Made by a program: the position numbers and the translations under genes | Origin: Gammaproteobacteria bacterium | GTDB lineage: Bacteria > Pseudomonadota > Gammaproteobacteria > Pseudomonadales > Pseudohongiellaceae | Length of the DNA: 64,000 nt | Reading direction: 5' to 3' | Assembly (NCBI GenBank): GCA_009844085.1 | Contig: VYCF01000072.1 | Location: 186,001-250,000, forward strand | The notes under the pieces: model-generated | What the model saw: only the letters and a program-made list of their open reading frames with translations | Databases searched by the model: none | Told to the model about the DNA's origin: nothing | Shown: positions 53,534-62,900 of the stretch, in pieces | Layout of the letters: each line of letters opens with the position of its first letter | Numbering within the stretch: position 1 is the stretch's first letter

Positions 53534-53857
53534 CTGGCGCAGGCAAGCATAGAAGACAGATCGTTCGTCTCCCGGCTGCTGGCCGGGGAATACGGTCTCG
53601 CGGTCACCTACTGGGCCTTGTATTTTCTCGGCGCGGGACTATTCTTCGTGTTCGGCAGCCGCGCCGTGAATCGGGACGAGTGGCTGTTCTATTTCATCGA
53701 ACTGTTCGCCCAACTGGGATATACCGCCGTGCTCATCGTGGCGATCCGCGCGGCGTACAAGGGTCCGCAATTGTGGAAGGTAGTTTCGCGCACCTCGTCG
53801 GTGTTCATGATCATCAACATCCTGGTCGGCATTTGCACCCTGGGCTTCATCTACTGA
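53534..53857 (+). CDS. Small two- or three-helix membrane protein with uncertain start
   Basis: An up to 107-residue protein with hydrophobic helices at ~28-48, ~56-76 and ~88-107. No ATG, GTG or TTG precedes the conserved-looking segment RLLAGEYGLAVTYWALYFLG. The first usual start is a TTG at 53618, which would begin inside the first helix. The frame is open upstream to a CTG at 53534 directly after the SPFH stop, so a CTG start with translational coupling is possible. Function unknown; position suggests an accessory of the SPFH/NfeD pair. Confidence 0.55.
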   Translation: MAQASIEDRSFVSRLLAGEYGLAVTYWALYFLGAGLFFVFGSRAVNRDEWLFYFIELFAQLGYTAVLIVAIRAAYKGPQLWKVVSRTSSVFMIINILVGICTLGFIY

Positions 53858-53897
53858 ACAATCCCGCCATCGAAAGGCTTCCGATACGGAGAGAGTT

Positions 53898-55316
53898 TTG
53901 ACCACACGTTACGCGCTGGTAGTCAAGAAGGACTGCCCCACCTGCGCCCTGATCGAGCCGCTCATTCCGCTGCTTGCGGAACAGGTCGACGGCGGCCTGT
54001 CGGTTTACGTCCAGGACGATCCGGCTTTTCCGGGCAACTTCGACGCGATCGATGACAGCGAGCTGGAATTTTCCTGGCGCAACGAGATCGAGATTGTCCC
54101 GACCCTGCTGCGCGGCGATGGCGCCAATTGTGAACGCGTCGTCGGCTGGGACCGCGCGGAATGGCGCAAATTTTCCGGCATCGGAGACCTCGGCGAAGAC
54201 CTGGCGCCACACCGGCCCGGCTGCGGTTCGCGCACACTCGAGCCCGGTATGCCGGAGAAGCTGGCAGCCCGGCACATGGGCTTCGGCGCACGCAAGGTCG
54301 AACTCGCGGCAGCCGAAGACGATATGGAAACCTGCTTCGAACGCGGCTGGACCGACGGTCTTCCCGTCGTGCCGCCCACTCCGGAACGCGTCCTGCGCAT
54401 GCTCGGCGGCACGGATCGCGAAGCCGGCGAAATCATCGGCGAAGTGCCGCCGGACCGGGTACCCTGCACGATCGAGAAACTCGCGATCAACGCGGTCATG
54501 GCAGGTTGCAAGCCGGAGTATTTTCCGCTCGTCATCGCTGCCGTGAAGGCCGCTCTCGACGACCGTTTCTGCATGCATGGACTGCTATGCACCACCTATT
54601 TTTCATCGCCCGTGGTCATCGTCAACGGGCCCGCGGCGACTCAATCCAACATGAATTCCGGCGTCAACGCCCTCGGCCAGGGCAATCGCGCCAACGCCAC
54701 CATCGGCCGTGCGCTGCAATTGATCGTCCGCAATGTCGGCGGCGGCCTTCCCGGCGGTATCGACCGCGCGGCGATGGGCAATCCCGGCAAGTACACTTAT
54801 TGTTTCGCCGAAGACGAATCCGACCCGGACTGGCCGAGCCTGGCCATGGACAGGGGCTTCGAACGGGAAGACTCGGTCGTCACCCTGTTCGCCGGCGAAG
54901 GCTTGCAGGCGATCGTCGACCAGCAATCCCGCACGCCCGAATCGCTCGCCGGCAGCTTTGCCGCGAGTCTGCGCACGGTGGCGCATTACAAGCTGTTCGG
55001 CTTGGCGGACGCGATCCTGGTGATCAGCCCCGAACATCGCCGGGTGCTGCGCGAAGGCGGCTGGTCCAAGACCGATCTGCGCGAAGCGCTATACGACCGG
55101 CTGCGCGTCCCCGGGCAACAGATCCTGCGCGGCGCCGACGGCGTCGCCGAAGGCATGCCCGAGCGCTTGCGCAACAAACTCCTGCACAAGTTTCGCGACG
55201 ACGGCCTGCATATCGTCAGCCTCGGCGGCGGCGCGGGCATGTTTTCGGCCATAATCGGCGGCTGGATAGCCGCCGGCGAAAGGGGAAGCCAACCGGTCTC
55301 CCAAAGAATAGAATGA
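53898..55316 (+). CDS. Thioredoxin-like domain fused to a large domain of unknown function, partner of the UGSC selenoprotein
   Basis: A 472-residue cytosolic protein. Residues 1-85 form a thioredoxin/glutaredoxin-like domain with CPTC (C13, C16). The remaining ~350 residues are a separate domain containing ERGWTDGLPVVPPTPERV, a Cys-containing stretch MAGCKPEYFPLVI, GPAATQSNMNSGVNALGQGNRANATIGRA and NPGKYTYCFAED. I recognise this domain only by its company with UGSC-family genes. The TTG start at 53898 follows GGAGAGAG. The downstream gene, 26 bases away, encodes the selenoprotein. A role in giving or receiving electrons at its U-x-x-C site is inferred. Confidence 0.72.
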   Translation: MTTRYALVVKKDCPTCALIEPLIPLLAEQVDGGLSVYVQDDPAFPGNFDAIDDSELEFSWRNEIEIVPTLLRGDGANCERVVGWDRAEWRKFSGIGDLGEDLAPHRPGCGSRTLEPGMPEKLAARHMGFGARKVELAAAEDDMETCFERGWTDGLPVVPPTPERVLRMLGGTDREAGEIIGEVPPDRVPCTIEKLAINAVMAGCKPEYFPLVIAAVKAALDDRFCMHGLLCTTYFSSPVVIVNGPAATQSNMNSGVNALGQGNRANATIGRALQLIVRNVGGGLPGGIDRAAMGNPGKYTYCFAEDESDPDWPSLAMDRGFEREDSVVTLFAGEGLQAIVDQQSRTPESLAGSFAASLRTVAHYKLFGLADAILVISPEHRRVLREGGWSKTDLREALYDRLRVPGQQILRGADGVAEGMPERLRNKLLHKFRDDGLHIVSLGGGAGMFSAIIGGWIAAGERGSQPVSQRIE

Positions 55317-55342
55317 CAACTCCCTGAAACGGAGAGGCAATC

Positions 55343-55864
55343 ATGACAAATGCGACATTGCTCGACCCCACGGCTGAATTGCAGTCGGCGGAGCGTCAGT
55401 TGACGCCGAGGCTGGCAAGTCTGTCGGGCGCCACGGTCGGCCTGCTCGATATTTCCAAGCCGCGGGGCAAGGAATTTCTCGACGAAGTAGAATCCCTGCT
55501 CGAAGAACAGGGAGCGCAGGTAAAACGCTATAGCAAGCCGACGTTTACCCGGGTCGCGCCGACCGCCCTGCTGCAGCAGATCGGCGCCGAATGCGACGCG
55601 GTAGTCGAAGCATTAGCCGACTGAGGCTCCTGCACGTCGTGCAGTTTGCATGACATGCTCGACCTCGAAAGCCGGGGCTTGCCGGCCGGATTCGTCGCCT
55701 CCTGCGAATTCGAAGACGCCGCGGCGGCCCAGGGCAAATCGCTCGGCATCGCGCCGAAAAGCGTATTCGTGCCGCATCCGATCCAGGATCGGACCGATGC
55801 GGAAATGGCCGATCTCGCCCGCGAGGCGATCGACAATATCAAGGCGCTGATCGCCGATTCGTAA
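55343..55864 (+). CDS. UGSC family selenoprotein (in-frame UGA read as selenocysteine)
   Basis: Read straight through, the frame from the ATG at 55343 encodes 173 residues with one TGA at 55622-55624 and a true TAA stop at 55862. The TGA is followed by codons for Gly-Ser-Cys, giving U94-G-S-C97-TSC. This is the defining motif of UGSC-family (seleno)proteins; Cys homologues have CGSCTSxxxHD. Both halves look conserved: [16 protein letters not shown] before, and [17 protein letters not shown], then VFVPHPI after. A good ribosome site (GGAGAGG) precedes the ATG, and a hairpin follows the UGA. The redox U-x-x-C site may work with the thioredoxin-like domain encoded upstream. Standard gene calling would give fragments 55343-55624 and 55646-55864. 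Confidence 0.87.
55630..55644 (+). promoter_or_regulatory. Candidate bacterial SECIS hairpin
   Basis: CTGCAC (55630-55635) and GTGCAG (55639-55644) form a 6-base-pair stem around the loop GTC, starting 5 bases after the UGA. A G at the start of a small apical loop fits bacterial SECIS rules. The loop lies only about 11 bases from the UGA, nearer than the spacing usually described, so the element may be atypical. Confidence 0.6.
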
Positions 55865-55917
55865 GGAACGGGGCTCAGGCAAGATTTCATTCAACCACAA
55901 TCCAGACGGAGCAAGGC

Positions 55918-57102
55918 ATGACAACCGAGGCAGTAATCGTATCCACCGCCAGAACCCCCATCGGCAAGGCCTACCGGGGCGCATTCAACGACACCGACGG
56001 ACCTTCCATGGCCGCCCACGCCATCGCGGCAGCGGTGGAACGGGCCGGAATCGAACCCGGCGAAGTGGATGACGTAATCATGGGCTGCGCCATGCAGCAG
56101 GGATCCACCGGACAGAATATCGGCCGCACAGCGGGAGTGGCCGCCGGCCTGCCTTCCTCCGTCGCGGGAATGAGCATTGACCGCCAATGCGCTTCCGGCA
56201 TGATGGCCATCGCCACCGCCGCGAAGCAGATCGTGCACGACGGCATGCCCGTCGTCGTCGGCGGCGGCGTCGAATCGATCAGCCTGGTGCAAAACGATCA
56301 TCGCAACGGATACCGGGCCCAGGATCCGAACGTGATCGCCCGTTCGCAACATGCCTACATGTCGATGCTGGAAACCGCCGAAGTCGTCTCCAAGCGTTAC
56401 AACGTCAGCCGCGAACAGCAGGACGAGTTCGCCCTGCAAAGCCAGCAGCGCACCGCCGCCGCCCAGCAGGCGGGCAGGTTCGACGACGAAATCGTGCCGT
56501 TGCCTTCCACGATGTTGTTCACCGACAAGGAAACCGGGCAGCAAAGCAAGCACGAAGTCACGCTGGAAAAGGACGAGGGCAACCGGCCCACGACGACAGG
56601 CGAAGGACTCGCCGGCCTGCGCACGGTCTTCGAAGGCGGCGTCATTACCGCCGGCAACGCCAGCCAGTTGTCCGACGGCGCCTCCGCCTCGGTCTTGATG
56701 GACGCGAAAGTCGCCGAACGCAAGGGCCTTGAACCGCTTGGCGCCTATCGAGGCATGGCCGCCGCCGGACTCGATCCCGATGAAATGGGCATCGGGCCGA
56801 TCTACGCCGTGCCGAAATTGCTCGAGCGTTTCAACCTGACGATGGACGACATCGACCTGTGGGAACTGAATGAGGCTTTCGCCGTGCAGGTCGTCTATTG
56901 CCGCGACCACCTCGGCATTCCCAATGAGAAACTCAACGTCAACGGCGGCGCCATTTCCGTCGGCCACCCCTATGGCATGAGCGGCGCCCGCCTGGTCGGC
57001 CACGCCCTGCTCGAAGGCAAGCGCCGCGGCGCCCGCTACGTCGTCTGCACCATGTGCGTCGGCGGCGGCATGGGGGCCGCGGGGCTATTCGAGGTGTACT
57101 AG
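55918..57102 (+). CDS. Acetyl-CoA acetyltransferase (thiolase)
   Basis: A 394-residue classical thiolase. The nucleophile is C91 in [11 protein letters not shown]. The remaining catalytic residues are H350 in [11 protein letters not shown] and C380 in [10 protein letters not shown]. The opening [19 protein letters not shown] and NEAFAVQ are typical. It may be degradative (beta-oxidation) or biosynthetic (acetoacetyl-CoA); no acyl-CoA dehydrogenase or hydratase gene is beside it. It lies 53 bases after the selenoprotein gene on the same strand. Confidence 0.95.
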   Translation: MTTEAVIVSTARTPIGKAYRGAFNDTDGPSMAAHAIAAAVERAGIEPGEVDDVIMGCAMQQGSTGQNIGRTAGVAAGLPSSVAGMSIDRQCASGMMAIATAAKQIVHDGMPVVVGGGVESISLVQNDHRNGYRAQDPNVIARSQHAYMSMLETAEVVSKRYNVSREQQDEFALQSQQRTAAAQQAGRFDDEIVPLPSTMLFTDKETGQQSKHEVTLEKDEGNRPTTTGEGLAGLRTVFEGGVITAGNASQLSDGASASVLMDAKVAERKGLEPLGAYRGMAAAGLDPDEMGIGPIYAVPKLLERFNLTMDDIDLWELNEAFAVQVVYCRDHLGIPNEKLNVNGGAISVGHPYGMSGARLVGHALLEGKRRGARYVVCTMCVGGGMGAAGLFEVY

Positions 57103-57131
57103 AAACCAGGCCGGCAGCAGCTTACGACTGC

Positions 57132-58163
57132 CTACCGCCATTCGCTGGCCGGCCGGTCGGGGTCGGACTCCAGGAATCGAATCAGGTCGCCGTGGAACCG
57201 CTCGGAAATCTCGATGTGGGGATTGTGGCCCACATCGGGATACAGCAGCAGCGCGGAGTTCTGCAACTCATTGTGCACATGGGTGGCGCGGGCGGCGAAG
57301 TCGTCTGACAGCCGGTCGTCTTCGCCGCCGATGACCAGCGCCTTCGCTCCGATGTGTTGCCAGTCGTAAACCACCGGATCGTTGTACATCATGGCCCCTA
57401 CCATGCGGCGCACCCTGGCGTAGTGGGGATAGCCGCCGGAAAGAGTCTGGCCATAGGACCGTCTCACGAACTCCAACTGTTGAGGTGGCCAATAGTCGGT
57501 GTAGTAACGTTGGTGGCCGCGCAATATTGACTGATAGGTGGGCACGCCGGGCTCGCCGGCCATCGGGTCGCTCCATGGCCGGGATTGGCGGGAATCGACC
57601 AGGCCGATCTGATTCGCCATGACGACATGGCTGACGCTGTCCGGATATTGCATCGAGAATCTGCTTACCACCATTCCGCCCATCGAGTGGCCGACAGCCG
57701 CCACCGTGTCGATGCCCAACTCGTCCAGCAGCGCCTGCATGTTGGCCGCCACGAAATTGAAGTTGTAGGGAATCATGGCCTTGGATGATTTGCCGTAGCC
57801 GATGCGATCCACGGCGATGACGCGAAACCCCGCTTCAGACAAAATCCGGAACGATGGCGAGTAGGCTTCCGAGTAGAAATTGCCGCCGTGCTGCCAGAAT
57901 ACCGTTCGGCCATTCGCCCGGCCGGCCGGCGGAATATCCATGTAGGCCATGCGCATTTTCTCGCCGTAGCGATCGAATTCCAGGAACCGGACCGGCCAGG
58001 GGTAGTCGATCTCTTCAAAGTTGATCGACACTGGGCCCCAATGGTCGGGGGCCTCGGCCGGCGGCTGCGCGGGCCATTCATCCTCGGCGAAAACCTGGGG
58101 AATGGCGAGTATCACGCCGGCGGCAGAAATCACTGCCAGCAGTTGGTGTCTGATCTTGTTCAT
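57132..58163 (-). CDS. Exported alpha/beta hydrolase
   Basis: A 343-residue periplasmic hydrolase with a signal peptide (~1-26, VFAED). The alpha/beta fold has the oxyanion-type HGGNFYSE, the nucleophile S160 in GHSMGG, the acid in GGEDDRLS and His in DVGHNPHIE. IAVDRIGYGKSSK is the usual strand-4/5 segment. Related enzymes include haloalkane dehalogenase-like and epoxide- or ester-hydrolysing proteins. The substrate cannot be fixed. It is convergent with the thiolase gene. Confidence 0.88.
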   Translation of the reverse strand: MNKIRHQLLAVISAAGVILAIPQVFAEDEWPAQPPAEAPDHWGPVSINFEEIDYPWPVRFLEFDRYGEKMRMAYMDIPPAGRANGRTVFWQHGGNFYSEAYSPSFRILSEAGFRVIAVDRIGYGKSSKAMIPYNFNFVAANMQALLDELGIDTVAAVGHSMGGMVVSRFSMQYPDSVSHVVMANQIGLVDSRQSRPWSDPMAGEPGVPTYQSILRGHQRYYTDYWPPQQLEFVRRSYGQTLSGGYPHYARVRRMVGAMMYNDPVVYDWQHIGAKALVIGGEDDRLSDDFAARATHVHNELQNSALLLYPDVGHNPHIEISERFHGDLIRFLESDPDRPASEWR

Positions 58164-58252
58164 GGTGATTCCCTGTAAGCTCTTGTAACCTTGGCGTCGC
58201 CGCCGACGTATTGAAATGCGATACTTCGATTATAGCCGCAAAGAGGCACCGC

Positions 58253-58717
58253 ATGGATTTACCCCACCGCCCGAAACGCATCGTCATTCCACCGATCTGG
58301 TTTGCCCTCGGTCTGACAGCGATTTTCCTGTTCGATCGATTTTTTCCGCCATCGAATTTTTCGGGACCGGTGGCAGTTGGCCTCGGCGTGGTCCTCATCC
58401 TGCTCGGTCTGGCCTCGGCAATTTCCGCCGCCGGACTGTTCCGCAAGGCCGATACCGGGATTGTTCCCTTCTCTGAAGCAACCACACTGGTTACTTCCGG
58501 CGCCTTTCGTTTCAGCCGCAACCCCATGTACCTGGGCATGGTGTTTGTGTTGTTGGGAACGGCCCTGATCGTTGGCTCCGCCGCCGGCTTGCTGGTGGCG
58601 CCGATTTTCTTGCTGATCATCCAGTATCGCTTCATCCTGGATGAGGAACGCATGATGCATGACGTATTCGGTAAAGAGTTCGAGGAGTATCGCAGCCGGG
58701 TCAGACGCTGGCTTTGA
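58253..58717 (+). CDS. Isoprenylcysteine carboxyl methyltransferase (ICMT)-like membrane protein
   Basis: A 154-residue membrane protein with four hydrophobic helices. The C-terminal catalytic pattern is SRNPMYLGMVFVLLG, then EERMMHDVFGKEFEEYRSRVRRWL, as in bacterial ICMT/PEMT-like methyltransferases. The ATG at 58253 has GAGG 6 bases upstream; an in-frame TTG at 58211 is less likely. Bacterial members methylate unknown acceptors using SAM. It is divergent from the hydrolase gene and convergent with the MpaB gene. Confidence 0.85.
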   Translation: MDLPHRPKRIVIPPIWFALGLTAIFLFDRFFPPSNFSGPVAVGLGVVLILLGLASAISAAGLFRKADTGIVPFSEATTLVTSGAFRFSRNPMYLGMVFVLLGTALIVGSAAGLLVAPIFLLIIQYRFILDEERMMHDVFGKEFEEYRSRVRRWL

Positions 58718-58777
58718 ACGGCGGCGGCCGGGGCGCCAACATCGTGCGGCGGAGCAGGCGAGCGAAGGTTTCCGCGG

Positions 58778-59965
58778 CTACCAGTCCGAGGATTCTTCGT
58801 CATGCGTCGCGGTGGGAAGCGCGTAGGAAAGCTCAGTCCGGCCGAGATCGACGAAATCCATCAACTGGTTGGTTCGATTAAGGTCCCTGTTCTTGCGAAT
58901 TGCGGGAATCACTCCGAAGACGGCGCGGGCCAGTCGGTTCCTGAAGGCGAAGCCCTGCACGGCCAGCCCGTCGCCTTTGCCCGGATATCTGAGGGCGTCC
59001 GCCAGCGAACCACCGATCAGGCCCCTTGAAATCCGATAGGCCAGCGCCGCGATCTTGCGCCGCTCCGCGGATTCGGTAACGCCGATCACAATCGGAGCGC
59101 TGTTGATGATGCTGTTGGCCATGATGATGGCGTCGTCGCCCGGAGGCGGCTCGCACAGCTTTGCGACATCAAAGATGTTCAAGGCGCCGGCCTCGTCGCG
59201 AAAGGTCACTTCTTGCGGGATTCCCAGGAGGATTGCCGAATAGCGCCACACATGCACGTAGGCTTCGCGCTCTTCGCGGGAAAAATCGCCGCCGAGCCGC
59301 GCCACGTGGCGCATGAGGCGGCCCGAAAACGCGGCTGCGGCCAGAGAGAGGGTCGCGGCGCTGACCGGTAAGCCGTAGCGCTCCTCTTCCCATTCCTCCG
59401 ATTGCCCGATCAACAGCCTCGACCGGGCGTGAACCAGCCGGATGCGCAGGGAAAGCCGCCAGCCGTCGCTGAGCGGGAGGACGCCGCCGGGCAGGTAACT
59501 CTCAAGCAGGTGCAAGCCGTTCTGCTTGAGGCGGCGAACACCCATCGACATGACCCGGCCCCTGATGCGGAACGACGTGCTGATCAGCGTCGCGAAGCCT
59601 TCGACGATGCTGCCCGCGACCAGGCCCGCCAGGACGACGTCGGAATTACGCAGGAACGCCCTCGAAGAGATCCGCGTCGCCTCTTCGTCGAACCAGGCCG
59701 GAACTTCCATGGATTCTTCCATGAACCGCCCGAGCGACGCGGGGGCCTCGGGCGGCAGCTTCGCGGGGTTCGCCATGGCCCTGGTGAGAATTTCGTGAAC
59801 TCGATCCGCGGGAAACTCGGCGAGATCCGCCGCCGTCTCGTCCCCGATGGGATCTCCGATCGTCGTGTGACGGACATAGGCCTCGGCGAATTCGGCGTCC
59901 CGGGCATGGGCCCGGTCGTAGCCTGCCAGGTATTCTTCAGGAATTTTGATGGTCCCTGCTTTCAT
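58778..59965 (-). CDS. MpaB-family oxygenase (DUF2236)
   Basis: A 395-residue protein of the MpaB/latex-clearing-protein family, which holds heme-dependent oxygenases cleaving polyprenyl double bonds. Family marks are LVHARSRLL, a VHVWRYSAILLGIP stretch with a candidate heme His, and helical regions rich in Arg. There is no signal peptide. Its start overlaps the RND pump stop by 4 bases (ATGA), so the two are co-translated. A shared hydrophobic substrate, for example an isoprenoid, is possible but is inference. Confidence 0.82.
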   Translation of the reverse strand: MKAGTIKIPEEYLAGYDRAHARDAEFAEAYVRHTTIGDPIGDETAADLAEFPADRVHEILTRAMANPAKLPPEAPASLGRFMEESMEVPAWFDEEATRISSRAFLRNSDVVLAGLVAGSIVEGFATLISTSFRIRGRVMSMGVRRLKQNGLHLLESYLPGGVLPLSDGWRLSLRIRLVHARSRLLIGQSEEWEEERYGLPVSAATLSLAAAAFSGRLMRHVARLGGDFSREEREAYVHVWRYSAILLGIPQEVTFRDEAGALNIFDVAKLCEPPPGDDAIIMANSIINSAPIVIGVTESAERRKIAALAYRISRGLIGGSLADALRYPGKGDGLAVQGFAFRNRLARAVFGVIPAIRKNRDLNRTNQLMDFVDLGRTELSYALPTATHDEESSDW

Positions 59966-62900
59966 GCGGTGCGCGTCTTCAGCACGGAAACCAGATTATA
60001 TTGCAGCATGACGAGTGCTGGAACGACCAGCATCAGCAAGGCGGTCGCGACGACCACTCCAAAGCCCACGGAGGCGGCGAGCGGCACCAGGTGCTGAGTC
60101 TGGATGCTCTGCTCGAACATCAGCGGCGCCACGCCCAGGAAGGTGGTTATCGAAGTCAGCAGAATCGCGCGAAAGCGCGCCTTGGCGCCGACGATGATGG
60201 CGTCTCTCGGATCCAGGCCGCGTTCCCGGGCGTTGTTGATGAACTTGATCATCATCAGGGAATCGTTGACGACCACGCCGCTCACGCCGATGATTCCCTG
60301 GAGCGACGTGAAACCGAGACTGAGGTCCAGCAGGATGTGCCCGATCAAGGCGCCCACCAGCCCGAGCGGAATCGCGGTCATCACGATGAGCGGCTGGGTG
60401 TAGGAGCCGAAGGGAATCGCCATCAGCGCATACATCACGAGAAAAGCGAAAAAGACCGTCATCGGCAGCGTTTCGTACACCTCCTGCTGCTGGCGCTGCT
60501 CGCCGCCGTAAAAGTAGAGAAAATCCGGATACTCGGCGCTCAGGCCGGCCAGCAGGTTCCGTTGCAGATTGCCGTTCACTTGCTGGCCGGTGATCACGGC
60601 GCTGTCCACGTTTGCCGTGACCGTGATGACCCGGCGTTCGTCGAGGCGATGGATGGTGGTGGGCGAGCGCGCCAGCGCGACATCGGCGATCTGCCCGAGC
60701 GGCAAAACTCCGCCATGTGGCGTTCGCACCGCGTAGTTCTCGATGTCCGCGGGTGAATTGCGTTCGGTCTCCGGCAGGCGCACGAAGACGCGCATCTCCT
60801 CGCGGCCGCGCTGTACGCGCAGGGCCTCGGTCCCGAAAAACGCGGCGCGAACCTGACGGGCGAAATCGTCGAGGGTGACGTCCAGCGAACGGCCCGCCGG
60901 CTTCAACTCGATTTGCAGTTCCTGTACGCCTTCGTCGTGGTTGGTGCTGACGTCGAACACTCCGCTCGTCGACTCCAGGTTGGCGGCCACTTCGTCCGCG
61001 ATCAGCGCCAGGCGCTCGGGATCGGGATGGGAAAGCTCAAGATGAACCGGAAGGCCAAGTCCCAGCGCCCCGGCCGAGAAGGCCAGGGATCTGACTCCCG
61101 GAAACTCTCCCGCCTCTTCACGCCACAGATTCTGGAAATCGGTCGAACTGAAATCGCGCAGGTCCGACGGCGGCAGCCTGAACTCCACCGTGCCGATGTG
61201 CCCCCGCGGCAACTCGACGGCGTTGCCGCCGAGCGGATCGAAGAGTTGCGCGGTCTGGCCCACGGTAACGCTCACGTCCGCGGAAATCGGCTCGGCGCCG
61301 CCGGAAAGCGCCTGCAGCACGCGCTGCCCCGCCGCTTCGAGTTGCAAGGCCACGTCCGAGGTACGGTCGCTCGGCGTCCCGACCGGCATCTCGATGTTGG
61401 CGGAGACGATATCGCCTTCGATTTGCGGAAGAAACTCGTACCTGACCATACCCGTAACCACGATCGTCACCGACAGCAGCATCAGTGAAAGCGTGGCGGC
61501 GAGCACGACCGACGGCGCGGCGGTGGCGAAGCGGAGTGCGCGATCGAGCGGCCCGTCGATGAAGCGCTTCACCGAGGCGTCGACAGACGCCTGGGTCCGC
61601 CTCACGGCGCGACCGAGGCCGGTGCCTGGCTCTCCCGGTTTGGGCAGGTGCGCCAGGTGATTGGGCAGAACGAGCAGGGATTCCACCAGCGAAAGCATGA
61701 GCACGGCGATGACGACGATGGGGATGCTCAGACCGATCCTGCCGATGGGTCCCGGCACGGTGAGCAATACCGAAAACGCCGTCACCGTCGTCAGGATCGA
61801 GAAAATTACGGGGCCGGCGATCCGCTGTGTTCCCTGCACGGCCGCGGCCAGCCCCTCGGCCCCCTTCTCGCGCTCCGCGTAAATGTTCTCGCCCACGACG
61901 ATCGCGTCGTCCACCACGATGCCGAGCGCGAGCACCATCGCCATCAGCGAGAACATGCTGATCGAGACGCCCAGCACCTGCATCACCACGAACGTTCCCG
62001 TGAACGAAACCGCCAGCCCGAGCGCCACCCACATCGCGAGCCTGATCTGCAGGAAAAGGCCGAGCGCCAGGAACACGAGGAAGAGTCCGAGCGCGGCGTT
62101 CTCGATGAGCAGGTTGACCCGGCCCCGGAGATCGACCGAGTCGTCCTGCCAGATCGAGACGGCGACGCCTTCGGGCAAGAAGGGCGTCACTTCGGTATCG
62201 ATGTAGTCGCGCACGGCCTGCGCGATGTCGAGCACGTCCTCGCCGGCAGTGCGGAATACGTTGATGCGCGCCGCCGGTTGGCCGTTGAAGCGCGTCGACA
62301 GATCGCTGTCGGCAAAGGCGTCGTGTACGGTCGCGATCTCGCCCAGCCGCACGGCGGCGCCGTTGGGCCCTGTCATGACGACGATGTCCTCGAAGTCGAA
62401 CTGGCCGTAATTCTGGCCGAGCGTGCGGATGCGGATTTCCTCCTCGCCGGTGGAAATCTTGCCCGCGGAAAGCTCCAGCGAACCCAGGCGAACGGCCAGC
62501 GCAACGTCCTCCAGGGTCAGCCCGAGCGCCCGCAGGCGGTCTCGCGGAACCTCGATGGAAATTTCGTAGTCGCGCACTCCGCTCGATTCCGCAAAGGAAA
62601 CCTCGGGCAGGGCCAGGATTCCGTCTTCGATGCGGGAGGTCAGTTCCTTGATCGTGCGTTCCGATACGGCGCCGTACACGACCAGGCGAAAAATGCTTTG
62701 GCGGCTCGTGATCTCGCGGACTTCCGGGCGCTCGGCGCCCGCGGGAAACGTCAGGATACTGTCCACCTGCGCCTTCATGTCCGCGAGGGCGCGGTTCATA
62801 TCCGTTCCCTGCCTGAATTCGGCAATTACCGAACCCAGCCCCTCGGCCGCCGACGATTCGATCCGCTTCACTCCTTCGACGGACTGGATCTGCTCCTCAA

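Noticed and set aside
55343-55624. Treating 55343-55624 as a complete 93-residue protein, or the pair of ORFs as a pseudogene
   Set aside because: The UGA sits exactly in the UGSC motif and both sides stay conserved in one frame, which favours recoding over a random nonsense mutation.
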